A stretch of 62,196 bases of DNA, taken from the NCBI GenBank assembly GCA_947168395.1, contig CAMVLT010000017.1, positions 1 to 62,196 of the forward strand. The letters run 5' to 3'. Under the pieces are notes generated by a model. That model had not been told where the DNA came from. It ran no database searches and saw only the letters and a program-made list of their open reading frames with translations. Shown in pieces: positions 33,552 through 42,768 of this stretch. Source of the stretch: an uncultured Prevotellaceae bacterium. GTDB taxonomy: Bacteria > Bacteroidota > Bacteroidia > Bacteroidales > Bacteroidaceae. Each line of letters begins with the position of its first letter. The first letter of the stretch is position 1. Made by a program: the position numbers and the translations under genes.

Positions 33552-35408
33552 TCAGAAGCCGATCTTGCCCTTCCAGTTTATGTACCAGTTGCGCTGGTCA
33601 GTGAGCTTGGCCATGACGGCGGCCATTGAGGAGCGTTTATCCTCGCCAAGACGGGCGCCGATAATGTTGGCCATAGCCTGTCCGGGATTAGGCTGACGCA
33701 TGGCGTAGCGCATGATGTCGTAGTAACGGGTACCCTCGAAAGCAAACTCGAGAGCACTCTCGTTAAGTATCAGACTGTCGACAAATGCCTGCTGGACGGG
33801 CATCAGAGCTGCCTCCACGGCTGCAGAGCGAAGAGAGTCGGGCACGTCGGGCAAACGATAGTACTCGTTCATGGGTGTCCAGCCAGATCCACGGGTGTGG
33901 ATACCTATCTGATTATGAGTACGGCTGGGCGAGGTAACAATGTCCTCGGCTGTAGCTACACCATAGCGGGTATCGGGGAAGTCGAAGCGTGCCAGGAAGA
34001 GCGAGTCGCTCTTGTTACCTTCATCCATGTTGTAGTAGGGGATGACGTTTTCCTGGATGGCCTGATTGCTCAGACCCTCAGCCAGAATCTGGAAGGCCAT
34101 ACGGGGATAGCCAGCCATATTGAGAGCCTCGGCCATGCGCAGATAGACCATCATGCGGCGATAGATGTGGACGTTGCGCGAGGTGTAGTGCTTCATGATG
34201 TACTGGGTCTCGATGCGCTCGTTGGTGATGGCATCGCGGTGGTAGCCTTCATCCCAGACATCAGACAGACGTAGGTCGCCCGACATGTGGCGCGTCAGAC
34301 CGGCAGGAGCGTAGATGCAGCTGGAACCGTTGTTGGACAGTACACAGTTGGCCTGCGCTTCTGAGATGTTGACCATGCGCTGCGACGGATTGATGCTCAC
34401 CTTGTAGTCGTTCTCCTCGCGTGAAGAGAAGAGGTTGCGCAGTTCGCTGTAGTTACCCTCGGCGCGGATGGAGTCACCTGGAATCAGGGTAATCAGCTCC
34501 GACAGCTCATCAAAGTACTCGCTGGACTCACCATAATGGGTGCCCCAGTTTGACGAATAGGTAGAGAGCCACGTTGACGTACCAGGAGACCACATGTAGA
34601 ACGAGAGGTCCGTAGGATAGGCCGAGTTCATGCCGTTGCGCTCGTTGATGTAGGTGTAGTAGTGGAGAGCTGCCTGACGGTAGTCTTCCTTGCTACCCGT
34701 AACGGATGCACGCCACAGATAGAGTTCGCCACGCATGAGACTGAGTGGGAAGAAGAACAGACGCGAATCCAAGCCACGGATCTTGCCATAGCCAGGATAC
34801 TCCGTGTTGTAACGCTCAGGGAGCGTGGCAAGATCGTTAATGAAGTAGGTGCAGATGGTCTGCAGGTCAGCCTTGGGAGAACTCTCTGCGGCATCTGACT
34901 CTTCCTTGCTGAGCATCGGCTCCGTGTAGAAGGGCACCTGTCCGTAGTTGAGCACCAACTGCAGGTAAGTCCACGCACGGATGGACTTGACGGCGCAATA
35001 CTCCTTCATGAAGATGTTCTCATTGCGGTTGCTCTTGAGTGCCGTGTCGGCATGGGCAATGAAATAGTTGCAGTTGTTGATGACAGCGTAGTAATCACTG
35101 GGTGCATTGTACATGTTGTCGTCACTCACACTGAAGCTTGCCAGTTCGCGCAGGTCGTTACTGGCAACGGTGGTCAGGGACACCAGGTCGCCGCGTACCT
35201 CGCCGAGGAGGACAGTACGGTCGGCCACAGCCTGCAGCTTGCCGAGAATACCCGTCACGGAATAGACGGTGTCTACGGCATTGTTCAGATGCTCCTGGTC
35301 GGCATATAGTACGTCGGCAGACTCCTGCTTGAAGAAATCGTCGCAGGACGTCATGGATCCCAAGCCTAAAATGATGCTGATGAAAATATATATACGTTTC
35401 ATATTCAT
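33552..35408 (-). CDS. SusD/RagB-family glycan-binding lipoprotein (SusD2)
   Basis: This is a 618-aa outer-membrane lipoprotein with lipobox LGSMTSC. The SusD fold is shown by its helical TPR-like core (SIRAWTYLQLVLNYGQVPFY is the family's hallmark helix and loop) and the C-terminal ALEFAFEGTRYYDIMRYAM block near residues 555-575. SusD proteins lid a SusC barrel and bind the imported glycan. It starts 7 bases after the SusC2 stop and is the last gene of the minus-strand operon. A start at 35402 (MKRIYIF) is also possible. The ligand is unknown; the amylase genes at the other end of the locus suggest but do not prove an alpha-glucan. Confidence 0.92.
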   Translation of the reverse strand: MNMKRIYIFISIILGLGSMTSCDDFFKQESADVLYADQEHLNNAVDTVYSVTGILGKLQAVADRTVLLGEVRGDLVSLTTVASNDLRELASFSVSDDNMYNAPSDYYAVINNCNYFIAHADTALKSNRNENIFMKEYCAVKSIRAWTYLQLVLNYGQVPFYTEPMLSKEESDAAESSPKADLQTICTYFINDLATLPERYNTEYPGYGKIRGLDSRLFFFPLSLMRGELYLWRASVTGSKEDYRQAALHYYTYINERNGMNSAYPTDLSFYMWSPGTSTWLSTYSSNWGTHYGESSEYFDELSELITLIPGDSIRAEGNYSELRNLFSSREENDYKVSINPSQRMVNISEAQANCVLSNNGSSCIYAPAGLTRHMSGDLRLSDVWDEGYHRDAITNERIETQYIMKHYTSRNVHIYRRMMVYLRMAEALNMAGYPRMAFQILAEGLSNQAIQENVIPYYNMDEGNKSDSLFLARFDFPDTRYGVATAEDIVTSPSRTHNQIGIHTRGSGWTPMNEYYRLPDVPDSLRSAAVEAALMPVQQAFVDSLILNESALEFAFEGTRYYDIMRYAMRQPNPGQAMANIIGARLGEDKRSSMAAVMAKLTDQRNWYINWKGKIGF

Positions 35409-35415
35409 ACGGGAA

Positions 35416-38400
35416 TTAGAGGTTAATTTTAACACCGGCTACGATAGAACGGCTCATGCCTACACGACCGAGATCGATACCCTGGCCGATGACACTGGAC
35501 GTCATGGAGAATTCAGGATCGCTGCCCAGGTACTTGGTGAAGGTAAGCAGGTTGTTGCCCTGTACCCAGAACTGCAGTCCCTGGAGATACTCCGACTTCA
35601 GCGGCAAGTTGTAAGACAGCGTCACCGTCTTCAGACGCAGATAGGAACCGTCCTCAATCCAGCGGTCGCTGAAGCGTGAGTTGCCCATCTTGTCCTGGAA
35701 GGAGATGCGTGGAATGTCGGTAGACTGACCTTCTACCTGCCAGCGGCGCAGCATGGCCGTGGTCTGGTTCATGAAGCGGCTGCCGCCTTCCAACTGTGAG
35801 CGCATGTAGTTGTAGACATCGTTGCCCAACGAGTAGTTGAAGCGGACATCGAGATTGAGGCGCTTGTAGGTGAACGAAGTGCTGATGTTACCATAGATGT
35901 CGGGATTGGGGTCACCTATGATGGTGCGGTCAGCTTCCGTTATCATGCCATCGCCGTTGAGGTCGGCAAAGTGCATGTCGCCGGCTGCGAAATAGTTCTT
36001 GTCGACACCGTTCTGGGCCAAGAAGTAGAGGCCGTTCTCGCCAGGATTGCCGGCAGCAGAGGCTTCCTCGCTGGACTGGAACACGCCCAGAGCCTTGTAG
36101 CCATAGAACAGATTGGCAGCCTGACCTACCTGCGTGCGGATGGTACCGCCGTAGAGATTGGTGTCCATGTACTGTGTATCGTCGGGCAGCTCGTCAATCT
36201 TGTTTTTGTAATGGCCTGCGCTGGCACCAATCTGCCACTGGAAGTCCTTCAGGGCAAGGAGCTTGGCCGTGAAGCTCACGTCAAAGCCTTCGTTGCTCAG
36301 CTTACCGCCATTCGACCAGTTCTGAGCCAGACCTGAGAGGTAGCCCAGAGTCTGATAGGTCAGCAGGTTGCTGGTCTTGGAACGGAAGTAGTTGACACTG
36401 ACGCCTAAGCGGTTGTTGATGAGGTTGGTCTCCAATCCGACGTTGAAGCGGCGGGTGGTCTCCCACTGAATCTCATTGTTACCGATACCTTCGAATGCAA
36501 GACTTGACACGGTCTGCAGGAACTGCGAGGCGCGGAAGTAACTGCGTGAAGCATAGAAGTCGATGTCGTCGTTACCACTCACATCGAATCCAGCCGAGAG
36601 GCGCAGGTAGTCGATACCCTTGACACCCGACATCCAAGGCTCGTTGCTGATGACCCAGGCAGCCTGCACACCGGGGAATACGGCCCAGGGAGCCTTGAGC
36701 AGCTTGAAGTCACCGGCATCCTCGCCGAAGCGCGACGAACCGTCAATTGTCAGGTTGGCCTGCAGGAAGTAGCGGCTCTTGTAGTTGTACTCACCCTGCA
36801 AGTACCAGGAAAGCGAGTTCCAGTCCTCGCTGATACCCGTTGCACCCTTGTGTGCCAAGCTACCGCTCATGAACGGGGTCTTGTCACTACCGGTGTTGTA
36901 GCCCACCTGGGTGTTCTGCGTGTAGCTCTCCCAGTTGATGCGGGCACCGCCGAAGACGTGCAGGAAGTGAGCGCCGAAACGATTGTTCCAGTCGATGCGG
37001 GTATCACTTTGCACGGAGTTCTGCTTCGAAGCCAACGAACGAACCTCATTGTCGATGAACCTATCGCCTAAGCTTGCCACGTAGTACTGGGGCGTACCAT
37101 TAATAGGGATGTAGAACATCTCATTGGTGTTGATAAGGTTGTAGCTGAAGTGCTCGCTCACGAAGAGATGCTGATTGATTTCAAACTTCGGCGTGATGGT
37201 CAGGTTCAGCATGGAGTTCTCGAAGCGGTTCTTATTCTGGGCCTCAGCGTACTCATTGATGGCGGCGGGGTTGCCTAACTGCCAGTTGTAGTTGTTGTAG
37301 TTGGCCAGGGCCTCGTCCAAATAGGACTCCTCGTCGATGTCGAAGTGGCTGTCGGAGAAGCGTCCCCTACCCGACTCGTCGTGACCGTAGCTGTAAGCAC
37401 TCATGAAGGGACTCTTCACGTATGCCAGGAAAGCGGGCGACGTAGGTGTACCCTCATCGTAACCAGCAGGTGCACCATCGTTGCGGATGTCGCGGGTCTG
37501 GTTCGAGAACGAAGCGTCGAAGCGTACCGACAGGGCTTGCGTCAGCGAGATGTCCGTATTGAAGCGGACGTTCAGGCGGTCCATGTCGTTGTACTTCAGC
37601 GAGCTTTGCGCTGCCGTGTAACCTACCGACAGGTTGTAGTTGGCCACAGCGTCACCACCCTCGACGTTGATACCGTAGTTCTGGGTCATGGCTGTATGGT
37701 AGACAAAGTCCTTCCAGTCCGTATTCTGGTGGTACTGGTCGTAGTAGTAATAGTCCTTATCTTCCTTCAAGAACTTGAACGAGCGGATGGTGGTGTTGGT
37801 GGTCTTCAGCAACTCCGATGCATAGCTGCGGTACTGGTCGGCATTCATGACCGAGATGTACTTAGGCTCGAACACCACGCCAGCCGATACGTTGGCTGTA
37901 ATGCGGGTGGCCATTGACTTATTGCGGCGTGTCTGGACCAGAATGACACCATTGGCACCTTTGGCACCGTAAAGAGCAGTACCATTGCGGATGACGGTCA
38001 CCTTCTCGATGTCGGCGGGATTGAGGCTCGTCAGGATGTCGTTGTAGAAACCGTCGTGCAGCAGGGTACGACCATACTGCTGGTCGACAATCACGTCGTC
38101 GATGATGATGAGCGGCTGGGCATTGACATTGAGCGAGTTCAGACCCTGTATGTACATCACGCTACCCACACCGGGCGTACCGTTACGGCTGATGGTGTAG
38201 ACCTGGCCGCCCAGCTGCTTCTGCACCTCATCCTTAATGTTAATGGCGTTGGTGTACTGGAAGTCATTAGCCGAGCGGTCGCCACGGACATTAGTCTTCT
38301 GCTGGTACTCAGGCGTGAACGACGTAGGATAGAGGCTGACCACCTTCTGGGCGGTGCCTGTGAGCAGTCCCACCTGAACAGGATTGAAGTCGGGCGATGA

Positions 38401-38694
38401 CACATAGATTGCCGTAGCAAAGACGGGCAACTTCAGCGAATAGGTACCGTCGTCCTCGGTCAGCACACTATAGCCGTCGATTTCGGCGGCACGCACCATG
38501 ACACCGGCCAATGGCTGCTGGGTGGTGGCGTTGATGACCTTACCCGTGACAGTGCGCGTCTCGTACTTCTTTATTGTTATCGTGCGCTTTGGCTTGACCA
38601 TTACCTCGTCGTCCTCAGTCTCATCGTCCTGAGCGAGAACGCTCAACGGGAAGGCCATCAGCAGCGTAATTCCAAATAAGATATATCGTTTCAT
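35416..38694 (-). CDS. SusC-family TonB-dependent outer-membrane transporter (SusC2)
   Basis: The protein has 1092 aa. The start at 38694 opens the signal peptide MKRYILFGITLLMAFPLSVLAQ; an upstream frame adds residues without sense. Past an acidic stretch (DDETEDDEV) comes a carboxypeptidase-regulatory-like domain (about 45-115; VTGKVINATTQQPLAGVMVR). A plug follows (about 150-265; VMYIQGLNSLNVNAQPLIII, then YGAKGANGVILVQTRR) and a beta-barrel to the terminal RSIVAGVKINL. The plug is less standard than that of SusC1: the usual VVVxGYG-like segment after the regulatory domain is not seen. It pairs with SusD2 directly downstream. Confidence 0.92.
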   Translation of the reverse strand: MKRYILFGITLLMAFPLSVLAQDDETEDDEVMVKPKRTITIKKYETRTVTGKVINATTQQPLAGVMVRAAEIDGYSVLTEDDGTYSLKLPVFATAIYVSSPDFNPVQVGLLTGTAQKVVSLYPTSFTPEYQQKTNVRGDRSANDFQYTNAINIKDEVQKQLGGQVYTISRNGTPGVGSVMYIQGLNSLNVNAQPLIIIDDVIVDQQYGRTLLHDGFYNDILTSLNPADIEKVTVIRNGTALYGAKGANGVILVQTRRNKSMATRITANVSAGVVFEPKYISVMNADQYRSYASELLKTTNTTIRSFKFLKEDKDYYYYDQYHQNTDWKDFVYHTAMTQNYGINVEGGDAVANYNLSVGYTAAQSSLKYNDMDRLNVRFNTDISLTQALSVRFDASFSNQTRDIRNDGAPAGYDEGTPTSPAFLAYVKSPFMSAYSYGHDESGRGRFSDSHFDIDEESYLDEALANYNNYNWQLGNPAAINEYAEAQNKNRFENSMLNLTITPKFEINQHLFVSEHFSYNLINTNEMFYIPINGTPQYYVASLGDRFIDNEVRSLASKQNSVQSDTRIDWNNRFGAHFLHVFGGARINWESYTQNTQVGYNTGSDKTPFMSGSLAHKGATGISEDWNSLSWYLQGEYNYKSRYFLQANLTIDGSSRFGEDAGDFKLLKAPWAVFPGVQAAWVISNEPWMSGVKGIDYLRLSAGFDVSGNDDIDFYASRSYFRASQFLQTVSSLAFEGIGNNEIQWETTRRFNVGLETNLINNRLGVSVNYFRSKTSNLLTYQTLGYLSGLAQNWSNGGKLSNEGFDVSFTAKLLALKDFQWQIGASAGHYKNKIDELPDDTQYMDTNLYGGTIRTQVGQAANLFYGYKALGVFQSSEEASAAGNPGENGLYFLAQNGVDKNYFAAGDMHFADLNGDGMITEADRTIIGDPNPDIYGNISTSFTYKRLNLDVRFNYSLGNDVYNYMRSQLEGGSRFMNQTTAMLRRWQVEGQSTDIPRISFQDKMGNSRFSDRWIEDGSYLRLKTVTLSYNLPLKSEYLQGLQFWVQGNNLLTFTKYLGSDPEFSMTSSVIGQGIDLGRVGMSRSIVAGVKINL

Positions 38695-38723
38695 AAACTT
38701 TCTGTATTTAGTGATGTGAAACA

Positions 38724-40583
38724 TTAACGTAGCATATACCATCGTTTACTCTTGGCAGACTGTCCGTGCGGATACATCAGCACACCGGGATAACCCTGGT
38801 CAGAGACGGAGATGTCGTCGTCAGCCGGCAGGGCTTCGGGCAGCAGCAGCGAGCCGTGGGGCACGAGCAGGATACAGTCGATACGCATGGTTCGCGAATA
38901 AGTCTGGTTACGATACTGGGAAGCACTGGCGCGGGTCTCAACCTTGAGCGTCACCTGCAGGTTCTCGTCCTCGACGCCCACCGTGCAGTAGTCGAACTTG
39001 AAGTCTTCGGCCAGCAGCAGGTAGTCGATGGAGTCGGCCTTGGTAGCCAGGTTGGTAGCCTTGCCGTCCGCAGTCACAGGCAGGTTCACAGTACCCTGTC
39101 CCGGACAGTTGAGCGTACAGCGGATCAGCGTCGGAATGCGCTGGGCACTGGTGGCATTACTGTCGCTGGCCAGAGCAGGAGCCGATACGAGATAGATGTC
39201 ATAGCCGATATTGGAGAGCACGTCGGCGATGTAGAACGTCACGGAGTGGTTCACCGTGGCTACTTCCGGTTTGAACTCCACAAAGGAGTTGCTCCATACA
39301 CGATCGTAGAAGTTACGGTTATCGGAGGTGACATAGCTCATGGTTGTCGAAATCGTAGCAATGGAGTCACCATGCGAGTCCTTGACCTTACTCAGTTCCT
39401 TGATACTGTTGCGGGCCTCAGCCTCGATGACGCGGTACTGGAAGAAGGTCATCTGCTTATCGATGTCCCACTTGGAATCCTTGCGCACCTGACCGTTACT
39501 ACAGTTGACGATGTCAGCCTCGTCCTGGTCAAGGTATCCCTCATGCTCCTGGGCATGACGGAAGATGTAATACTCAAACGGCATTCCGTACTGTGCCTTG
39601 CGGCTGGTGTAGTTCTTGATACTGTTCTGAGTCAGGACGGAGTCGTTGAGCGAGGCATCGGGATTGAAGGTGCGGCTGAAGGTCGTTCCACTGACAATGG
39701 CCATGCGAGTGTTGGTATAGACCATCGAGTCGCGGTCTTCCACGCCCTCAGGATAGTTGAAGTAAGGTTCGTATTCCTCCACCAGTTTCTGCCACACCTG
39801 GTTGGTGGGGGCCACCATCCAGTAGGTACTATCCTCGGAATTGATAAGACCGAGGTAGCTGTAAAGCTCATTGCGCTGTGTGAACACTGAGTCCAGGTAC
39901 TGAGTCTTACCATCGACGATACTGCCCGGCACACTGAGCGAAGGCATGAACTCCTTGTAGTAATAGTGACTGTTGTAGAGGAAGCTGCGCAAGCTGTCGA
40001 GGTCGGCATCCTTGCGTACATACTCAAAGACGTTGGACAGATAGTTAACCTTGTCCTCCAAGGTGTAAAGCACGCCATTGCCGTACAACTGATTCTTCGA
40101 CTTCATCTTGACACCACCGATGGCATCGTTCGTCAGCAAGGCATACTTACCGTTCATCAGCACGATGGAATCGTTGCTCAGCGATGATACCGAGTAGTTG
40201 TAGAGTGCCACATGGTTCTGGATGAACTCCTTCAGCACGGTATTGTCCTCCTCCAGCACGGAGTCGGCCACCTGCTTCTGGTATTCAGCTATATAAGCCT
40301 GGGCCTGAGCTTCGGAAAACTTGTCGTTGGTGGGGGCAAAGACGGTGAACACCTGACTACCGTCCAGCGACTTGGCGAAGTCGCAAGACTCGACCACCTT
40401 GGCAAAGTTGCTCAATTCGGGGTTGCTCTTGATGGCCTGCCACAAAGTACCCTCATGCACGCCATTCGTACCGCCCAAGCCTTCGTAGTGGTCGTCCCAC
40501 GTATCGGTGCAGGCCGTGAGGGCTGCGGCAATGCCGCAGCACAACAGGCCAGCACTTATTATATTTTTCATTCTTGTAATCAT
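38724..40583 (-). CDS. Fasciclin (FAS1) domain lipoprotein, 619 aa
   Basis: This is a surface lipoprotein candidate with lipobox ALTAC near residue 25. A FAS1 domain (about 45-190) contains LWQAIKSNPELSNFAKVVES, VFTVFAPTNDKF and YGNGVLYTLEDKV, the H1 and H2-like motifs of the family. A second, weaker FAS1-like block (about 195-345) has YWMVAPTNQVWQKL. The remainder is beta-rich (about 430-600). FAS1 domains mediate adhesion in other organisms; in Bacteroidetes glycan loci their role is not settled. The gene lies between another FAS1 gene and SusC2, where SusE/SusF-like binding lipoproteins are usually found, so glycan binding at the surface is inferred. Confidence 0.8.
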   Translation of the reverse strand: MITRMKNIISAGLLCCGIAAALTACTDTWDDHYEGLGGTNGVHEGTLWQAIKSNPELSNFAKVVESCDFAKSLDGSQVFTVFAPTNDKFSEAQAQAYIAEYQKQVADSVLEEDNTVLKEFIQNHVALYNYSVSSLSNDSIVLMNGKYALLTNDAIGGVKMKSKNQLYGNGVLYTLEDKVNYLSNVFEYVRKDADLDSLRSFLYNSHYYYKEFMPSLSVPGSIVDGKTQYLDSVFTQRNELYSYLGLINSEDSTYWMVAPTNQVWQKLVEEYEPYFNYPEGVEDRDSMVYTNTRMAIVSGTTFSRTFNPDASLNDSVLTQNSIKNYTSRKAQYGMPFEYYIFRHAQEHEGYLDQDEADIVNCSNGQVRKDSKWDIDKQMTFFQYRVIEAEARNSIKELSKVKDSHGDSIATISTTMSYVTSDNRNFYDRVWSNSFVEFKPEVATVNHSVTFYIADVLSNIGYDIYLVSAPALASDSNATSAQRIPTLIRCTLNCPGQGTVNLPVTADGKATNLATKADSIDYLLLAEDFKFDYCTVGVEDENLQVTLKVETRASASQYRNQTYSRTMRIDCILLVPHGSLLLPEALPADDDISVSDQGYPGVLMYPHGQSAKSKRWYMLR

Positions 40584-40587
40584 AATC

Positions 40588-40616
40588 TTCTATGTTCAAT
40601 GATCAATGTTCAATAT
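40588..40616 (-). repeat. 7-bp repeat between the two FAS1 genes
   Basis: ATGTTCA, ATGATCA, ATGTTCA and ATATT (plus strand) repeat every 7 bp and abut the stop codon of the upstream gene at 40617, the same position as the array at 50960. Confidence 0.65.
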
Positions 40617-42752
40617 TTACAGATCGTCCTCCATCTGGCCGTCGCTGTCGACGCCATAGACGCTCTTGGGAACCATCTCGAAGAAGTCGAGCATAAACTC
40701 ATTGTTATTACCCTGCTTACCATCGGAAGCCACGCGGAAGCGGACGTAATGGTCTTTGGTGGCATCGATGTAGGTCTGGCAAATAATCTTGCGGAATGTT
40801 CCTCTTTCACCCAAGAAGTAATTCTTGCCGCCACCACCTGAGAAGTGATACATACTGCGACCGTCGCGATAAGCGCCCAGGTTCTTCAGCAGTTTCTGCT
40901 CCTCGGCCTTCTCTTCATCAGTCTTCTTCTTGTAGTCACCCAACTGGTTGTCCTCAACCCAACGGTCACCCAAGTAGAACTCATGACTGAGCTCGTATGT
41001 CATGTCGACAGGGATACCCTGTGGAATCATGTGCTGCGGGTCGTCTCCATAGTAGGCCTGCATCACACCACGGGTCGGGATAGCGCAGAAACCTAAGCGC
41101 AGCTGCCACTCACCACTGTAAGGCACAGGAGGAATGCGGAACGTCATGTCGTAGTCACCGAAGAGGTTCCACTCATCACCCTGCCACGACCAGAAGTTGC
41201 AGTGCGGGCGACGCATCACGAGGTAACAGCTGGGGTTGAAGGTCACACCGTCCAAGTAGCCCAGTGGGAAGTAGTAGTTCTTACCGTTCTTAGGCTCGTT
41301 GGAGTCGTCGGGCGTGCTTTGTGAATCATCTACGGTATAGTTACCCTTCAGGCGCATGTCGTTAGTCATCACCTCGGGGAAAACGGTCGAGAAGTCCATA
41401 CGGATACGCTGGTTCTGTACGATGTTCTGCACTTCGTAGCTGAATACCACCAAGTCGTCCACATAGAAATAGTGACCGTTCAGAGCATCGTGGTTAGGTT
41501 CTTTCTCAACCTTATTGTCCACCAACGCACCACGGAAGTTGTATTCAGGGGCAGCATAGCGGCGGTTGATGAAGTGGCGGTTCACGTAGGCAGCATCTTT
41601 ACCACGACAATCATTGCCATGCTCATCCTTGTTCATGGTCAGCATCTCCACTTTCAGCATAGTGTGCGGCAGCAGCGTCTGAAACCATTCAATGGGGTTG
41701 ACAAGCTTTGTGTCGAAACCAAAGGGCTCTTTCGTCTCCTTGCAGACCAGGGCCGTCAGGTCGCTGGTACCCGGCACATAGCGGGTCATGATGTGGTACT
41801 GCATGAAGCGCTTCAGCGGGTTGACGCTATCGGTCAGGTTGTCGAAGCTGTGTCCGGGAGCATTCACGTCGTCCGGGAATACGGGGTCGTAAATCTTGCA
41901 GGCCAGGTCGTAGAGGGCACGCAGTGTGCCGTTGGCAGTAGAGATGCCATACTCCTGGAACTTGGCCTGATAGATGGAATCAGGTTCAACGAAAGCCGTA
42001 AATCCGTATTTCTTCGTAGAGGGCACCCAAGCTACTTCCTGCCAAATATGAGACTTGTAATAGTACTTGGGGTAGTCGTTCTTATTATAATTGGGATCTT
42101 CCACTGGCAGAATCTCCTCGCGGACTTTGGTAGCCACCAGACCTTGATAGAAGATACTGATGAGGGGATTGTCGCGCAGGATGTCGGCCACGTAGCTGTT
42201 CGACTTCTCAATGACCATGTCAATGGGATGCACGATACCGTTCTCCACGGAGTCGTCCTTCAGGTCATAGTACACGTGTGCCAGACCTTCGATGACAATC
42301 TCGGCAGTGATGGAGTCCACCGATGTAGCCAAGTAGCGCCCCAGCATATTAGCGGTAGCCAGGCGGTCCTGGTTCATCTCGTAAGTGGCATACATATTAG
42401 GAATCAGATGGGTACGGGCGATGGTATCGCAGTCGGCATCCGTCAGTCCGTCAAGGCTGGACAAGCCACGCTCCTGCAGATAGGCACCCACGGCACTGTC
42501 GTTAGGCAGGAAGCAGGTGTACTGTCCGTAGGTGGCCAGCAAGTCCATCAGATTAGCCCGCTCGCAGATAGTAGCAAACATACTGTACTGGGGACGATTC
42601 TTCAGATAGTCGCTCATCATCTCACCCGTAAACGTGTAGAAGTACTCGCTGTCGGGCTCGTCAGAGCAACTGGTCAATGAGCCGGTAGCCAGGAAAGCAG
42701 CCACGGTCATCAATGTTACTCTTATCTTATTCTTGATATTCATAGTCTTCAT
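40617..42752 (-). CDS. Fasciclin (FAS1) domain lipoprotein, 711 aa
   Basis: A signal peptide with lipobox GSLTSC (C29) is followed by a FAS1 domain at about 40-195 (YSMFATICERANLMDLLATY, YTCFLPNDSAVGAYL, NGIVHPIDMVI). A second FAS1-like region lies at about 195-400 (ADILRDNPLISIFYQGL), with a long C-terminal beta-rich part (about 480-700). A Glu/Lys-rich segment (KKKTDEEKAEEQKLLKNL) sits near 620-640. It is downstream of SusD1 by 16 bases in one operon. The protein looks like an outer-membrane surface component of the SusC1/SusD1 complex; the exact role is not known. Confidence 0.8.
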   Translation of the reverse strand: MKTMNIKNKIRVTLMTVAAFLATGSLTSCSDEPDSEYFYTFTGEMMSDYLKNRPQYSMFATICERANLMDLLATYGQYTCFLPNDSAVGAYLQERGLSSLDGLTDADCDTIARTHLIPNMYATYEMNQDRLATANMLGRYLATSVDSITAEIVIEGLAHVYYDLKDDSVENGIVHPIDMVIEKSNSYVADILRDNPLISIFYQGLVATKVREEILPVEDPNYNKNDYPKYYYKSHIWQEVAWVPSTKKYGFTAFVEPDSIYQAKFQEYGISTANGTLRALYDLACKIYDPVFPDDVNAPGHSFDNLTDSVNPLKRFMQYHIMTRYVPGTSDLTALVCKETKEPFGFDTKLVNPIEWFQTLLPHTMLKVEMLTMNKDEHGNDCRGKDAAYVNRHFINRRYAAPEYNFRGALVDNKVEKEPNHDALNGHYFYVDDLVVFSYEVQNIVQNQRIRMDFSTVFPEVMTNDMRLKGNYTVDDSQSTPDDSNEPKNGKNYYFPLGYLDGVTFNPSCYLVMRRPHCNFWSWQGDEWNLFGDYDMTFRIPPVPYSGEWQLRLGFCAIPTRGVMQAYYGDDPQHMIPQGIPVDMTYELSHEFYLGDRWVEDNQLGDYKKKTDEEKAEEQKLLKNLGAYRDGRSMYHFSGGGGKNYFLGERGTFRKIICQTYIDATKDHYVRFRVASDGKQGNNNEFMLDFFEMVPKSVYGVDSDGQMEDDL

Positions 42753-42768
42753 ACTTTAATGGTCAATA